64,000 bases of DNA from Cymbidium sinense (taxonomy: Eukaryota > Streptophyta > Magnoliopsida > Asparagales > Orchidaceae), in NCBI GenBank assembly GCA_021442155.1, contig CM038222.1, positions 105,234,957 through 105,298,956 on the forward strand. The letters run 5' to 3'. Position numbers and translations under genes: made by a program. Position 1 is the stretch's first letter. Every line of letters starts with the position of its first letter. The notes beneath the pieces were generated by a model. The model searched no databases. It had not been told where the DNA came from and worked only from the letters and a program-made list of their open reading frames with translations. This document shows positions 33,780 through 44,819 of the stretch, piece after piece.

Positions 33780-34814
33780 AAAATGGCTTGCATCTTCCTG
33801 ATAGATTGGAGATAAAGCATCTTAGATATGCTCTTCGCCATTAGAATGATCTAAGTTGAGTTAGACTTTTAGGGGGTGGAATTTCTAATATAGCTTTGAC
33901 CTTTTCTAGGTCTATCTCTATTTTCTGGTGCTGGACAACAAACCCAAGGAATTTTCCTGAAACACTTCAGGGGATTCATTTTGAGGTTATATTGTCTTAA
34001 CTGTTTGAAAATTACTCTCAAGTCAAAGAGATGGTCTTCCTTTTCTTTTCCTTTGACTACTAGATCATCAACATAGCATTCAACTTGATGATGAATGAGT
34101 TCATTGAAGATCTGAGTCATGGCCCGCTGGAATGTAGCACCGACATTTTTAAGGTCAAAAGGCATGACCTTATAACAATAGATTTTGAAAAGCAGTATTT
34201 CTTTCATCCTCGAGAACCATCTTGATTTGGTTGTAGCCAGATGACCCATCCATGATGGAGAATACTGCATGAGATGAGGCAATGTCCACCATTAATTTTG
34301 GTATAAGAAGTGAGAATTCATCCTTAGGACATGCATTGTTTAAGTCCCTGAAATTGACATATATGTGAATTTGACCATTCTTTTTCTTAACTAGCATGAC
34401 ACAAGCTAACCAGGTAGGTTATTTTTCTTCCCTGATAAAGACAGCATCGATCAATTTCTTGACCTCTGAAATGACCTGTTGTTCGATTTCTAATCGCATG
34501 CATCTAGGAGCTTGCTTGATAAGGTTAGTGTTAGGGTCTATTGCTAGTTTGTGGACTACTATATCAGGAGATAATCTGGGCATCTCTACATAGCTCTATG
34601 CAAAGCAGTCCTTAAACTCAATCAATAGCCTAACTACATCACTGGTTTCTTCTTCATTCAACAGAGAACTGAAGTATGTAAGATGTGGATCTTCTTTTAT
34701 CCCGAGATTGATTTCTTTGAGCTTGTCGATAGTTGAATGGATTTTCTCTTTAAATTGTGGAGGTGCATTTTTGATTTGAAGATCATCTGGATCATCTGAA
34801 GTTTTAAAAGACAC
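33780..34814 (-). pseudogene. pol: Gypsy reverse transcriptase, unit 2
   Basis: Frames 34,596-34,814 (upstream part with EINLGIKEDPHLTYFSSLL and IEFKDCFA), 34,170-34,397 (MLVKKKNGQIHIYVNFRDLN, ACPKDEFSLLIP, SIMDGSSGYNQIKM) and 33,869-34,282 (CYKVMPFDLKNVGATFQRAM, HQVECYVDDLVVKGKEKEDH). The YVDD is intact at 34,064-34,075. The pieces overlap in different frames, so a frameshift lies near 34,200-34,280. The MKEMPGLD-like block between 34,400 and 34,596 is decayed. Confidence 0.88.
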
Positions 34815-35700
34815 TTCATGTGGTTAGATAAGAACTTATCAAACTCTAGATGATTGGTGACAATTAAGCAGTAACCATCATTGTCAACTGGACTCATTAT
34901 ACAAAATCCTAGTCCTAGTTTTGATTATGCATCCCTGTCTTTATTGTCTCACAGCTTCTTGAAATACTCTGACCTGTGCCTGAACCATGTATAAGGAATC
35001 AAACCTTTCTTTGTGAGATTATGAACACAAGGCAAGTACCAATCAAAAGATAATTTTGTTAAATCTTTATCTGAATTATCCTTAAGTTCTACATCTACTT
35101 CTAGACTTGAGGATGATGATCCCAATAGGAACCCCTTTGGCTTGACATCCATGGAAGACCTAAGGGCTTCCTTAACTACTAAACCTTCAACTTTTTGAGA
35201 AAAAAGTGAGGTTAGAGCTAAAGTTCCCAACTGTTGGCTAATAGTTTTACATAAACTTGATTTAAATACATTCATGCTTTGCATGGAGGCCTGGTCTTTG
35301 TCATTATCTGGCTCGAGTGTCACCTTTAATGAAACCCGATGAGAGGGGTTGGCTGGTGTACTAATCACTTGAGACTCATCTTCCGAGCTGTATTCTAAGT
35401 CTATATGAATAGCATGGGTACTCTTATGAACTGGAACATGACCCGTATTGGCTGACTGCCAACAAGGGGGTCTTCAACCTATGAAATTTCCTCTATATCT
35501 GCCTCTGCCTTTACTTGGTGGAGGCTAAGTCATCCTACCCATATGTCCGTATGGTGGAACAAACTATGGGCAGAATGTTACATGTGGCCCTACCTCTTTC
35601 TTGGTGTCCTTTTCTCACTCATTTATGTTTTCATTCTTCTTTTCTTTTTCATTTTCTCTTTCTTTTCTTTTCTTCATTTTCTTTTTCTTTTATATTTGAA
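34815..35700 (-). pseudogene. Protease-to-polymerase linker, gypsy unit 2
   Basis: An open 139-codon frame at 34,949-35,368 begins MISTPANPSHRVSLKVTLEP and contains a Ser-rich acidic stretch and then WYLPCVHNLTKKGLIPYTWF. It has no enzyme motif and is colinear with 24,961-25,500. A C/T-rich tract at 35,630-35,690 (Lys/Glu-rich in the minus sense) separates it from the protease, as in unit 1. Confidence 0.65.
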
Positions 35701-36860
35701 TTTTGGCCAAATTCACTAGAAATGGTGTTTTGATTTTGAGGAAGATAATAGGTTGCATCCTCATATATCTCGACCTCTCTAATTGAAAATGGCTTTTCAT
35801 CTCCTTTAACATAATATTTGATTTCATCTCTTCAAAACTTGATGCACTAATGGAGGGAGGATGGAATCATCATGTTCTAGTGTATCCAAGGCCTACCATG
35901 CAAAGTGAATGATGTATTCGAATAAATTATATAGAACTTGGCTTCAGTCTTCCAGTCACCTATTTCCAATGGCAACACTATGGAGCCTAAAGCCCCCTCA
36001 CCTTGTTCATTGAATCCTCATAATATCATCTGATCTCCTTAGAGAATAAAGATGTAGATCCTCAAATAGGCAAAGGTTTCTAGGCTCATAATGTTCACTA
36101 ATGCACCTTGATCAACTAAAATCTTAGAAAGTATAAATCTGCCCATACCCACTATAATGTAGAGGGGACGGTTGTGCTCCATGTCCCCCAGAAGAAGGTC
36201 TTCGTCGATGAATGTGACTCCTTGGGCTTCTATTGAATAATGTGCCTCCTCTCCAACAATGGTCAGCAGAGCTAAACATATCTTTAAATTAATAAGGGCC
36301 TTGATTAGTGACTCCCTCATCTCTTTGGATAAGACAAGGGTATCATATATGCTTAGTTTAACAGACAACTTTCTTAGGAGAGTGAGGACATTGTAATCAA
36401 CTTTGGGCTGATCCTCCACAAGCATATCCATGGGTGGAGCATCATGTGGAGGGGCTTCTTGATCACTGGAACCAATGACTTGTTTTCCTTTATCTTAAGG
36501 TGCTACCCTAAGAGTAGAACCTTGACAGTATGGAGATTAACTTCAGTGATCTCTTGTGGCGGGTTAGTGGAAGATTCTACCTGCTCATCAAGCATACCTA
36601 TAACTTCTCTTATAGGACCCTAGAAATCAAATGATTCCAAGTCTATCTCAAGAGGTGAACCGTAGTATTCAAAAAAGGAAAGTCCATTTCTGAATCTGAA
36701 AGAGGATGATCAGAGTTGTTATAATTATTTAGACTTGAAGAATTTTCTAAAAGAGTAGAGTCAGACAACCCATCAGAAGTGACACAGATGTAATTCAAAC
36801 TAGCTTTATTTCTTGATTTCTTGGATTTAGAAGAAGGTACATAGTAGAAATCTAGTATTT
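35700..36860 (-). pseudogene. Aspartic protease and upstream acidic linker, gypsy unit 2
   Basis: The open frame 36,039-36,431 (130 codons) includes EEAHYSIEAQGVTFIDEDLL, RPLYIIVGMGRFI and ILVDQGALVNIMSLETF, the catalytic region of a plant gypsy retropepsin (Asp-x-Gly). Downstream (35,760-36,000) is the LGRPWIHQ part, decayed. Upstream, 36,440-36,850 reads as an acidic Ser-rich segment with SDSTLLENSSSLNNYNN and SEMDFPFFEYYGSPLEIDLE with few stops. This linker lies between gag and protease in Tat elements. Gag itself is missing. Confidence 0.8.
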
Positions 36861-37275
36861 TAATTATTTATTTTCTTGATAAAATATATTAAAAAAAATT
36901 ATTTTAGACAATAAGAGATCAATAGAATTCAAGGAAACATTCTAACAAGTATATAATAAAAAAAATTTATAAGAACCTTCACTTTTTCTCTTCTTAGAAC
37001 ATTTTCTGTCTCAAGCTATGGTCATTTGCATTTAATCTATCTATGATAAAGTTTAAAATATATTTATTATTTATTTTCTCAAAAAAAGATATATATCCAA
37101 AAAATATTTTTGACAAAAGTAATTTTGCTAATTAGAAGAGAGCAATAGAATTCAAGGGAATGCTCTAACAAGCATATAAGTATTTTTTTTATAAGAAGCT
37201 TCACTCTTTCTCTTCTCAGCACCTTTCGTATCTCGAGTTATCACCATTTGCATGTAATCAATCAATGGTAAAGTT
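36860..37275. repeat. Two-unit tandem repeat, period about 223 bp
   Basis: CAATAGAATTCAAGG occurs at 36,920 and 37,143, each followed by a similar T/A-rich stretch, CTTCACT(T/C)TTTCTCTTCT, and a TTTGCAT(T/G)TAATC(T/A)ATC motif. The units are diverged. They fill the space between the gypsy unit and the inverted repeat. No coding. Confidence 0.65.
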
Positions 37276-37372
37276 AAAAGGTAACTTTTTTTGTCTTTGA
37301 ATGCCTTGTTGGAGGTTAGTGATGTTACACATTTATTTATAAGATTTGAAAATGTCATTTGTGTTCTAAATT

Positions 37373-37620
37373 TTAATATGTTTTATAAAATGCATCATCC
37401 TCTTCAGTGTCTTCTTTCTTATGAAGTTCTAAAGAATATCTGTAAATAGCCTCCATATAGAACTGAGCTGCCTTCAACTGAACATGAGCATTGTCTTTAA
37501 TGTTTAATGATATGTTAGCTATTTTGAAGCTTAAAATTGATAAAAGGATTGAAGCTGTGGAACAACAACCTTGTTTTATCACTACTTTGTGAACTGTTCA
37601 GTTTTGTTTTGGTTTTTTGC
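37373..37620 (-). pseudogene. BRO1-like domain gene fragment, left arm
   Basis: The minus frame 37,373-37,582 reads NAHVQLKAAQFYMEAIYRYS, then LELHKKEDTEE, after which it leaves the match to the right arm and ends. This matches the helical region near the end of plant endosomal-targeting BRO1-like domain proteins (ESCRT-associated family). It is a single exon piece at the outer end of the inverted repeat, shorter than the right-arm copy. Confidence 0.55.
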
Positions 37621-38120
37621 TTTCTTACTAAAGAATATAACTATGATATTTATTGTATTTAATAATATTTTCTTTAGTTTTGGCAATGATACTATTACTA
37701 CATATCTCGGTTCTTGAAGATCTAAAAGCTGCAATTCGATAGAATGGTAATCTAAATTGTTATACTAGTAGTTATCAAGGTAAAGACATTCAGTTTTTTC
37801 TCTAAGATTGTTGTGGTGAGATGTGTAGACAATTGATTGAGCCTTATTTTGAATTGTAGTCATATGCCTCAATCAATCAACTCACAATTATAAGCAAGTT
37901 AATAAGGTCGATGCATGTTTAAATCAATCGAATGGGTAGCGCATGAGCTAGCTTGAAGTTTCATCTCGTGATTGTTGTGCCGATTCAACTTGATCGTGCT
38001 AATCATCCATCTTCTGATTGTTATGGATTGAATAAGCTTGATTGAGCTAACTATGCTCTTTCTCTCTTGGGTATTAAGATTCTATTTGAGAGAGAGAGAG
38101 AGAGAGAGAGGATGATGCAT
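37399..38120 (+). repeat. Long inverted repeat, left arm
   Basis: About 720 bp whose reverse complement is 39,634-40,358. It contains CACATCTCACCACAACAATC-like and TTCGATTGATTTAAACATGC-like blocks (on the complementary strand) and ends at the inner side in a GA-run (about 38,092-38,110) plus GATGATGCAT. At the outer side the match ends at CCTCTTCAGTG. The arms are long enough to form a large cruciform or hairpin transcript. Confidence 0.88.
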
Positions 38121-38729
38121 TTGTATGTTTAAATCCTATAAATGACATTTTCAAAATATTTTATAAATAACTATGCTCTTTCTCTTTTTTTAATATATTT
38201 TATCAAGAAAATAATTAATTTGCAAGGTTTCCTAAATTTTATTATCTAACAAACAGATGAATATTTTTGAAGTAAATGTAGTGAGAATCTTCTAAAATCA
38301 TGAATAACTGATGTTTTCAATGGAGTAGAATCACTCTCTATAATATAGTATACAAATGAAAAGGAAGTGATGATATAGGCATGGCCATTGATAACTAGAC
38401 AAGATTTTTGAGGCCAACTTTATGAAAGAGGGATGAAAAGGAGTAGAAAATCTAGCTAAAGCCTCTATGACCACCCAACTTTGAGGGAATGATCAAATAT
38501 TTGATGCAGCAATTTAACAGAGTACTGCTTTGAAATAACTCAATAGAAAAAGGAAAAAGGGAAAAAATATAAAAAATAAAAAGCATTAAGAATTTACTAA
38601 ACACAACTTAAATGCCAACATACAATCCTCTTCTACCTTGCAAGAACCACTTTGTTCAATGAGAGATCCATTCTACTAAGACTTCATTGTATTTTCCCAT
38701 TTGTATTTATTACTTACGTTAAATGCAAA
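38121..38729. other. Spacer of inverted repeat, left part
   Basis: AT-rich and non-coding. A piece at about 38,180-38,216 is the inverted complement of 36,858-36,897 (TTTTTTAATATATTTTATCA), so a second, smaller inverted match is nested around the left arm. Confidence 0.5.
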
Positions 38730-39030
38730 ATAAATATATACGTGAGAAGGTTAGAGTAGCTCAAGTGACAAATAATATTAAAGAGAGTCGTCTTAGATGA
38801 TTTGATCACATAAAATGTCGGCTGTCCAATGCAGTTACGAAAGTAGATATATTAGATTCAGCTTATGTTAAAAAAAAATAGAGGTAGACCAAAAAGACTT
38901 CATCAAGAAGCATAAAAAATGACCTTATTTTATTAGACTTAAATAAGAATATGACACTTAATACATAATGGAAAAAAAGGATTCAAATAATGAGCAAGTG
39001 GGATAAAGGCATGTTGTTGTGGTGGTTGAT
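38730..39030 (+). pseudogene. LINE 3-prime end fragment
   Basis: Reading with stops gives LR-stop-FDHIKCRLSNAV, then NRGRPKRLHQEA and W/GKKRIQ-like ends. This is the conserved tail of plant non-LTR elements (Leu-Arg-Trp-Phe-Gly-His followed by Gly-Arg-Gly-Arg-Pro-Lys). The Trp codon is TGA here. The fragment lies in the spacer of the inverted repeat and is heavily decayed. No poly-A tail was identified. Confidence 0.6.
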
Positions 39031-39633
39031 GTATTTACTACTCTATAGTTGTCCTATGGATTTCAAACCCAAAACCATGCTTTTAAATAAAAGATTGGGG
39101 ATAAGAAGCGTGATGAGTTAATTAGTCCGAAAAATAGCTTATGGTGCGCTATAGAATATTTTCCAACACAGCTATATTTAAATTTGAAGTACAAAATATA
39201 TCAAATTAAGGTATCGACTGGGCACTAAGGTTTCAGCATGAAAAAAAAAGGGCAAGAGTCAAAATTTATGAAGGGTACAAAGTAGCTTCCACCATATGGT
39301 TAAGAAAAGAGCTAAAAAGTCAGAACCACCAAAATAATGATAAAGAGAGTGCATACCGTGTACAAAATATTTGAGTGTGTGGTCGTAAGAGATTTGGAAC
39401 TTTCACGAATGCTTTGAAGGTACCAGAAGCATAATGCATATCACTAGAGAGTGCATACCTTGTACATGCATTTTTTATTTAGGAGTGAAGCAAAATAAAA
39501 TAGAAATTAATTATATATAAATTGATTTGAAAAGTGAAGCCATATATTACATGAAATTAACAAAAAAGCGTTCCCATCAAAGCATATGCTTGCAAAATAA
39601 TTATAAAAATCAATGTAATATGAAAAGGGTTAA
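39031..39633. other. Spacer of inverted repeat, right part
   Basis: AT-rich, with no coding or repeat signature beyond two short copies of a GAGAGTGCATACC motif (39,347 and 39,448). Confidence 0.5.
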
Positions 39634-40358
39634 ACATGATGCATCATCTCTCTCTCTCTCAAATAGAATCTTAATACCCAAGAGAGAAAGAGCATAGTTA
39701 GCTCAATCAAGCTTGTTCAATCCATAACAATCGAAGATGGATGATTACGATCAAGTTGAATCTGCACAACAATCACGAGATGAAACTTCAAGCTAGCTCA
39801 TGCGCTACCCATTCGATTGATTTAAACATGCATCGACCTTATTGACTTGCCTAAGCCATAATTGTGAGTTGATTGAGGCATATGACTACAATTCAAAATA
39901 AGGCTCAATCAATTGTCTACAAATCCCACCACAACAATCTTAGAGAAAAAACTAAATGTCTTTACCTTGATAACTACTGGTATAACAACAATTTAGATTA
40001 CCATTCTATCGAATTGCACAATTTTAGATCTTCAAGAACTGACTGATATGTAGTAATAGTATCATTGACAAAACTAAAGCAAAATATTATTAAATACAAT
40101 AAATATCGTAGTTATCTTCTTTAGTAAGAAAGCAAAAACCAAAACAAAACTGAACAGGTTCACAAAGTAGTGATAAAACAAGGTTGCTGTTCCACAGTTC
40201 AATCCTTTTATCAATTTTAAGCTTCAAAATAGCTAACAAATCATGTAAACATTAGTCAGCACACAGCTCATGTTCAGTTGAAGGCAGCTCAGTTCTATAT
40301 GGAGGCTATTTACAGATATTCTTTAGAACTTCATAAGAAAGAAGACACTGAAGAGGAA
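39634..40358 (-). repeat. Long inverted repeat, right arm
   Basis: Reverse complement of 37,399-38,120 with few differences, starting at the inner side with GATGCATCATCTCTCTC and ending at CACTGAAGAGG on the outer side. The spacer between arms is about 1.5 kb. Confidence 0.88.
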
Positions 40359-40560
40359 ATAGCAAGGCTCAGGATTGGGATTAAATCATGTGAAGAAATC
40401 TACCAAAAGAGTTCCTGTAACTGTACTTGATCCAATCTCCAGACAAGAAAACCATATAAGAACCAAAACCTGGAGCAGGCGGAAACAATCGTTGGGCTTT
40501 CCACTGACTAGGCCCTCATTTGACGTCTCCACGCAACTTTCAATGGGAAATTATCAGGTG
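40250..40560 (+). pseudogene. BRO1-like domain gene fragment, right arm and beyond
   Basis: The plus strand reads QHTAHVQLKAAQFYMEAIYR, YSLELHKKEDTEEEIARLRI and GIKSCEEIYQKSS, then changes frame and continues LDPISRQENHIRTK and NLEQAETIVGL to about 40,560. An exon-end-like CAG followed by GTGAGG is at 40,555-40,563. Plant BRO1-like proteins bind ESCRT-III in endosomal sorting. This copy extends about 200 bp past the edge of the inverted repeat, so it is probably the source side and the left-arm copy the truncated duplicate. No other BRO1 exons were seen. Confidence 0.5.
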
Positions 40561-40563
40561 AGG

Positions 40564-40990
40564 ACAGCGTACGTAAAATAGTACATAGATGTGCTCACGG
40601 TCACATTCAGCTACATATATAATTTGCACTAATAAATTCTCACTTTCAACCTTCAACAGGTCGCATTCTGCATATGTACAAGCCGCAGATGTTCCGCTCT
40701 GATAACCTATATCATTTATCACAAGCATGTTAATGATAAGGCAATCACAAGGAGATCTGTTAATTAAGTAGAGCAAATTAATAATCCAAGTTAAAAGAAC
40801 AAATCAGCTTAAAGTTCCAAGAAATGTTTGACTGAGCCTAAATGAACCAACGATCAGACATCACAAGCATTTGCATCACATTATAAAGGTAATTGCAAAA
40901 ATACTATGATCTCAAATCTTTAAGTTGTCAAAATTATATTTTTAGCGATTTCAACCAAAAATAATAATTTGGACATGTGGAGATGCTCAT
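40564..40990. other. Non-coding sequence after the BRO1 fragment
   Basis: If the GTGAGG at 40,558 is a donor, this could be intron. No further exon was recognised. Confidence 0.4.
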
Positions 40991-41126
40991 ATAAAGATCA
41001 CAAGTGTTGATTCTTTGCAGGTTATATTCAGCAATATTGATTCCTTGCAGGTTATATAAAGATCACTACTATTGATTCCTTGCAGGTTATATAAAGATCA
41101 CTACTATTGATTCCTTGCAGGTTCTA
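40991..41126 (+). repeat. 35-bp direct repeat (4 units)
   Basis: The unit ATAAAGATCACTACTATTGA plus TTCCTTGCAGGTTAT is present twice exactly and twice diverged (first and second units; the second is shortened). Each unit holds TTCCTTGCAG followed by GTT, which resembles an intron acceptor. There is no unique spacer between units. Confidence 0.85.
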
Positions 41127-42889
41127 CTCAGCAGACTTTTTTTTTCCAAGGAAATTAGGGGACTTCATGATTTCCAGGACCTTGTATTAAGAATGATGGT
41201 TATTAGAATAATCTCTATTTATGGTGTCATCGACCAATAATGCTAATAAGAAAGCCAAGACGGGTGCTGGTGTGGTAACCTGTAAGAGAGAAACAATATA
41301 CTACAAGCATTTAAAGGAAAACCCTTTGCACAAAGAAAAAAATAGTATATTCTATATCTCCTTCTTAGTGAATACAGCTATATATATGCCGTTCCATATG
41401 GTCTGACCAGTCACAACCTCTGTAACAAACAGGGAACAGCAGTATACTATTTCCCACAAGAGAAATGTATGGAAAATACATGATTTGATAAAACTATGAA
41501 AATTTGTTGGTCCCAATGAATTTTCTCACAATGCCATTGCAAGAAAAAGTTGTTCAGATATAAGGGTGCAAGCAAAAAAGAGCTGAAGCTAACGCCTCAT
41601 TTGATTCCACTATAAAGTACGACGAACTAACAGCAGTACATATGCCTCTACAAGATCAAAATAAAATAAATATAATTAGAGAATAATCAAAACAGAGAGC
41701 GAGAGCAGAAGAAAAACTACGAGAAAACCTTCCAAATAACGATATTACATGCCGCTGCCGCTGGAACGCCACAGCACTCTGCTGCTACGCAAACACAAAA
41801 ACAAAAGGCGGGGAACTAATTACAAAGTATTCAAATTTCGGGTATTCACAGAATCCTTTTCCCCTCCTCTGATTTTCTTCAATCTTCAAACCGCTTAAGG
41901 TTAAGCTGCCTGAAATAATAGGATTGCTACCAGAAATCAATGGTGTGTTCGACTAGGAGCAGGGTGCATTTATAGGAAATCCCCACACGTTATCTTACTT
42001 TTGTGGTTGACTATACATCTTGTCTATCTTTGTATGATAAATTATTCACACTAATCATTATGAATGTCATTCTTAATTTAAATTTATATTTAACAAAATA
42101 TTATTTAAGGTATTATTTTTCTCTCTCATATTCTATATTTAATCCTAAACTTTTTTGGCCGAACTACTTTCATGATTATTTGCTCAATAAATTGTGTGAG
42201 ATTTATTCAATTTATTTTCATAATTATACCATATTTTCTAAATTAAAAAATTTAGGGTTTAGAATATTTAATTCTAATTATTTTTGAATTTAAATTGAAT
42301 ATTCCTTTGATTACTTATGCAAATTTAAACTTTCCTCTTCATGGAATGTTATGTGGCTAGTTCTATGGTAATCTATTTGATTTAATATGAATTAATTTAA
42401 ATTTGTTTGAGTTAATTCAAATTCAATTAAAATAAACCATTGAATTATTTTCTTTCCTTTTATATAAATTCTATTTTTAAAAATCTCGTTTGGCCAACTA
42501 TATATTTACTCAAATTCAAATTAATCTCTTAATGAAAATTGATTTAAACTCTCCTAAGATCTGATCCATCATTAATAAAATTCAAATTAAATACATTAAA
42601 ATAAATCTAATCTATTTTAGGAATGTAGCTTGGCCGAATTTTTGAATATTCATTGGATTTTATTAAATAAAGTTTATATGTTATATCTTTCCTTCTTTTA
42701 TCAATCAAGATGAGTTGATTGAATATTCCATGATGTTACATTAAATACTAATTAAATCCCATCATGAAAACTTTCTTTTTGGCCTACCATATATCATGAT
42801 TAATTTAAATTAATCAAAATTTGAATTATTCCCATTTTCACTTGGACAATTAATTGTGTCATGATTTGTTTGGTAATAATTCAAACTCT

Positions 42890-42931
<42 letters not shown>

Positions 42932-43256
42932 CTGACCCACATAAGCATTAAATTTTTAATTACATTAAAAATCAGGTCATATGATGAATTGATTTAATTT
43001 AAATCTCTTTTCAAATTAATTTTTCCTCCATATCCCCCTTTTAATTGATTTTCTTCATCATGCTAAATTAATTTTACATGCAAAGTGACCTTATTCTTCT
43101 TCTTGGCTTGAGTTTCTTATGAATTTGGTCAATTTGTTTAATGGTTAACTTATCTATTTCTATACTTTGTCAAGTTGGCTGAAAGCTTTGTGGTTGATGA
43201 GTTAAAGTATATTATTGCAAGTTATTTTCTCTTCATTATTCCTATATGTTCTTGTT
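41127..43256. other. AT-rich intergenic stretch
   Basis: No protein domain. The portion 41,700-41,900 is locally GC-richer (GCCGCTGCCGCTGG). A plausible minus-strand TATA element (CCTATAAATGC) lies at 41,967-41,977, but no coding sequence follows on that strand. The part 42,000-43,200 is very AT-rich. ATCCCCACACGTTATCTTAC at 41,983 resembles sequence near 63,812. Confidence 0.5.
42894..42929. repeat. (CT)n microsatellite
   Basis: Uninterrupted CT dinucleotide run of about 36 bp. Confidence 0.95.
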
Positions 43257-44081
43257 GTGTGCTAGAAAATCAGTTGTGGTAGAATGAAAGTTTACGCCTT
43301 AGCCTTGTTGTGAAATCTAGCACACACATAAGTATTTAAAGAGCGAACAAGAAAACTCCAGAAATTTTATTGGAAAACCCTAGAATAGGGTAAAATCACC
43401 TAGAGAAAATCATCTACTAAGTATTTATTTTGGAGTACAAAGTTTTCCCGATAAGGGTTATAGGATTGTATATGAAAAAGGCTGACAATGGGAATCCCAG
43501 AATCAAACAACAACATCCAAATAGTCAAGTTCAGGTTGTAACAGTTGCTAGTGGTAACAGATGATGGTGAACAGCGGGGATCAGCGACTGACGATGAAGG
43601 TCGTTATGAAGGTGACCGACGGAGATTGGATAGGATCAGACGGTGGCCGTGGCGGTGGTTGACAACCAGAGGCGGTCGGCACCGTCAAATTAACGATTAT
43701 GAGGATTTTCAAGAGATCTCTCCTCTCTCTTGCCTGGGCTCCCCTCATGTGAAGAAAGAGGGGCTAGTTATAGATTGGAGAGTGACACTTCTGTAAATAC
43801 ATGCAAAACCCGAACCACTCCACTTCATCGGATGGCTCAAAATGATTCCTTTGATCATTTGATGTATTTTAAGTATTTGAATGCTCAAATGAAATCAGAA
43901 TTATGAGATCTTGGGCTTGTTAAATCCAGCTCATCAAGATGCTCGATTTGACTATAAAGACTTCATATTTAACAGTCGATTGATAATAAGTGTTTAATCT
44001 CGACTAGTTTCAACTGAGGATCAACTTGCTTTTGACATTAAGATTCGCGCTTCGACTAGTAGAATTTTCAGTGTCATATCA
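43257..44081 (-). repeat. Possible 3-prime LTR of the Tat-like element
   Basis: On the minus strand a polypurine-like tract AAAAATAGGGGGCAAC (44,082-44,097) is followed at once by TGATATGACA, the expected arrangement of tract and LTR start. The other end reads CTAGCACACA near 43,257, giving TG and CA ends. A short inverted match, GTGTGCTAG (43,257) and CTAGCACAC (43,318), lies near this end. No second LTR copy is in the window, so the limits are provisional. Confidence 0.42.
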
Positions 44082-44099
44082 GTTGCCCCCTATTTTTGG

Positions 44100-44800
44100 A
44101 TGACATTATCTCAATAATCCAAAAATATATATGCCAAATACTTAAAAATAGCAAATTTTTCAATGAAATTTGTGGGTACATTAACTATACATTTTGAGAG
44201 AATAGATCTTCATGAGAGCACAAGATTTTGATCACGGAAGAGGGTGCAGGGCCGCGGATGTGTGTGAGTACGCACAGGCGCAAGATTTCGGGGTTATGGA
44301 CCCGTTTGGACATTTAAGTGCCGGCCAGCGTCGCGGGTGCAAGATTTCAGATTGTGGACCCATCCGACATTTCTGCAGGCGAGCACCCGTGTGCACGCCC
44401 ATATTCACACGGGCTCGTATGCCCATGAGCGGCCTTGTGGTAGGCCGCGGGCGCTGCCTGGCTGAATGGCGGCGGCCCAGTCGTTTAATCAGGCGAGTGG
44501 GTCCGCTGAATGGCGAAGCAAACTGGGTGCGGGCGAGGTTGGGGTTGTGGCAGAAGCGGGTGGGTCGCATGGCGACTTAGGTTATCAACGGCAAAATGGG
44601 CGGGGCCGTGTGGGTCAGCGGTGCAGTCGTGCATGGCTGGTCAGCGGGCGATGAGTTTTGTTGTCCGTTTTGGTTCGTTTTGATCCGTTTTGAGTGGTTT
44701 TGAGCGATTTTGGGCAATTTTTCTTTGATTTTACCTTTTGCCTAGTTGGATAAAACCCCAGGGGGAGAAGGCACACTCCTCATATGCTTGAGTGTTCCCC
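44100..44800. other. GC-rich non-coding segment of the Tat-like element
   Basis: A GC-rich island within AT-rich DNA, open on both strands (122 codons plus, 112 codons minus at 44,212-44,580) but without domain similarity on either. It sits between the tandem arrays and the candidate polypurine tract. The stretch 44,660-44,720 has an 11-bp-like periodic GTTTTGA motif. Confidence 0.5.
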
Positions 44801-44819
44801 TTCTTCTTGAAAGAAGGTC

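Larger units (their letters stand above)
26427..36860 (-). mobile_element. Ty3/gypsy (Tat-type) element, unit 2
   Basis: The more complete of the two tandem units. On the minus strand from right to left: pre-protease acidic linker, protease with its catalytic block, linker, reverse transcriptase, RNase H, second RNase H-like domain, integrase, then a 5-kb non-coding 3-prime region. The gag region and 5-prime LTR are not visible to the right of 36,860, where unrelated repeats begin. All domains contain stops or frameshifts. Confidence 0.85.

Noticed and set aside
22181..36431. Endogenous pararetrovirus as an alternative to gypsy
   Set aside because: An integrase with HHCC and C-terminal parts and a Tat-type extra RNase H-like domain are present, and no movement protein or coat signature was seen.
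40991..41126. Possible CRISPR-like array of 35-bp repeats
   Set aside because: Units are directly adjacent without unique spacers, there are only four, and the setting is plant nuclear DNA.
41960..41980. Minus-strand TATA element as the promoter of a host gene
   Set aside because: No coding exon was found downstream on that strand. It is kept only as a remark in the intergenic entry.
44212..44580. Overlapping 122- and 112-codon open frames as genes
   Set aside because: They overlap on opposite strands in a GC-rich, stop-poor stretch of a transposon 3-prime region and show no domain on either strand.
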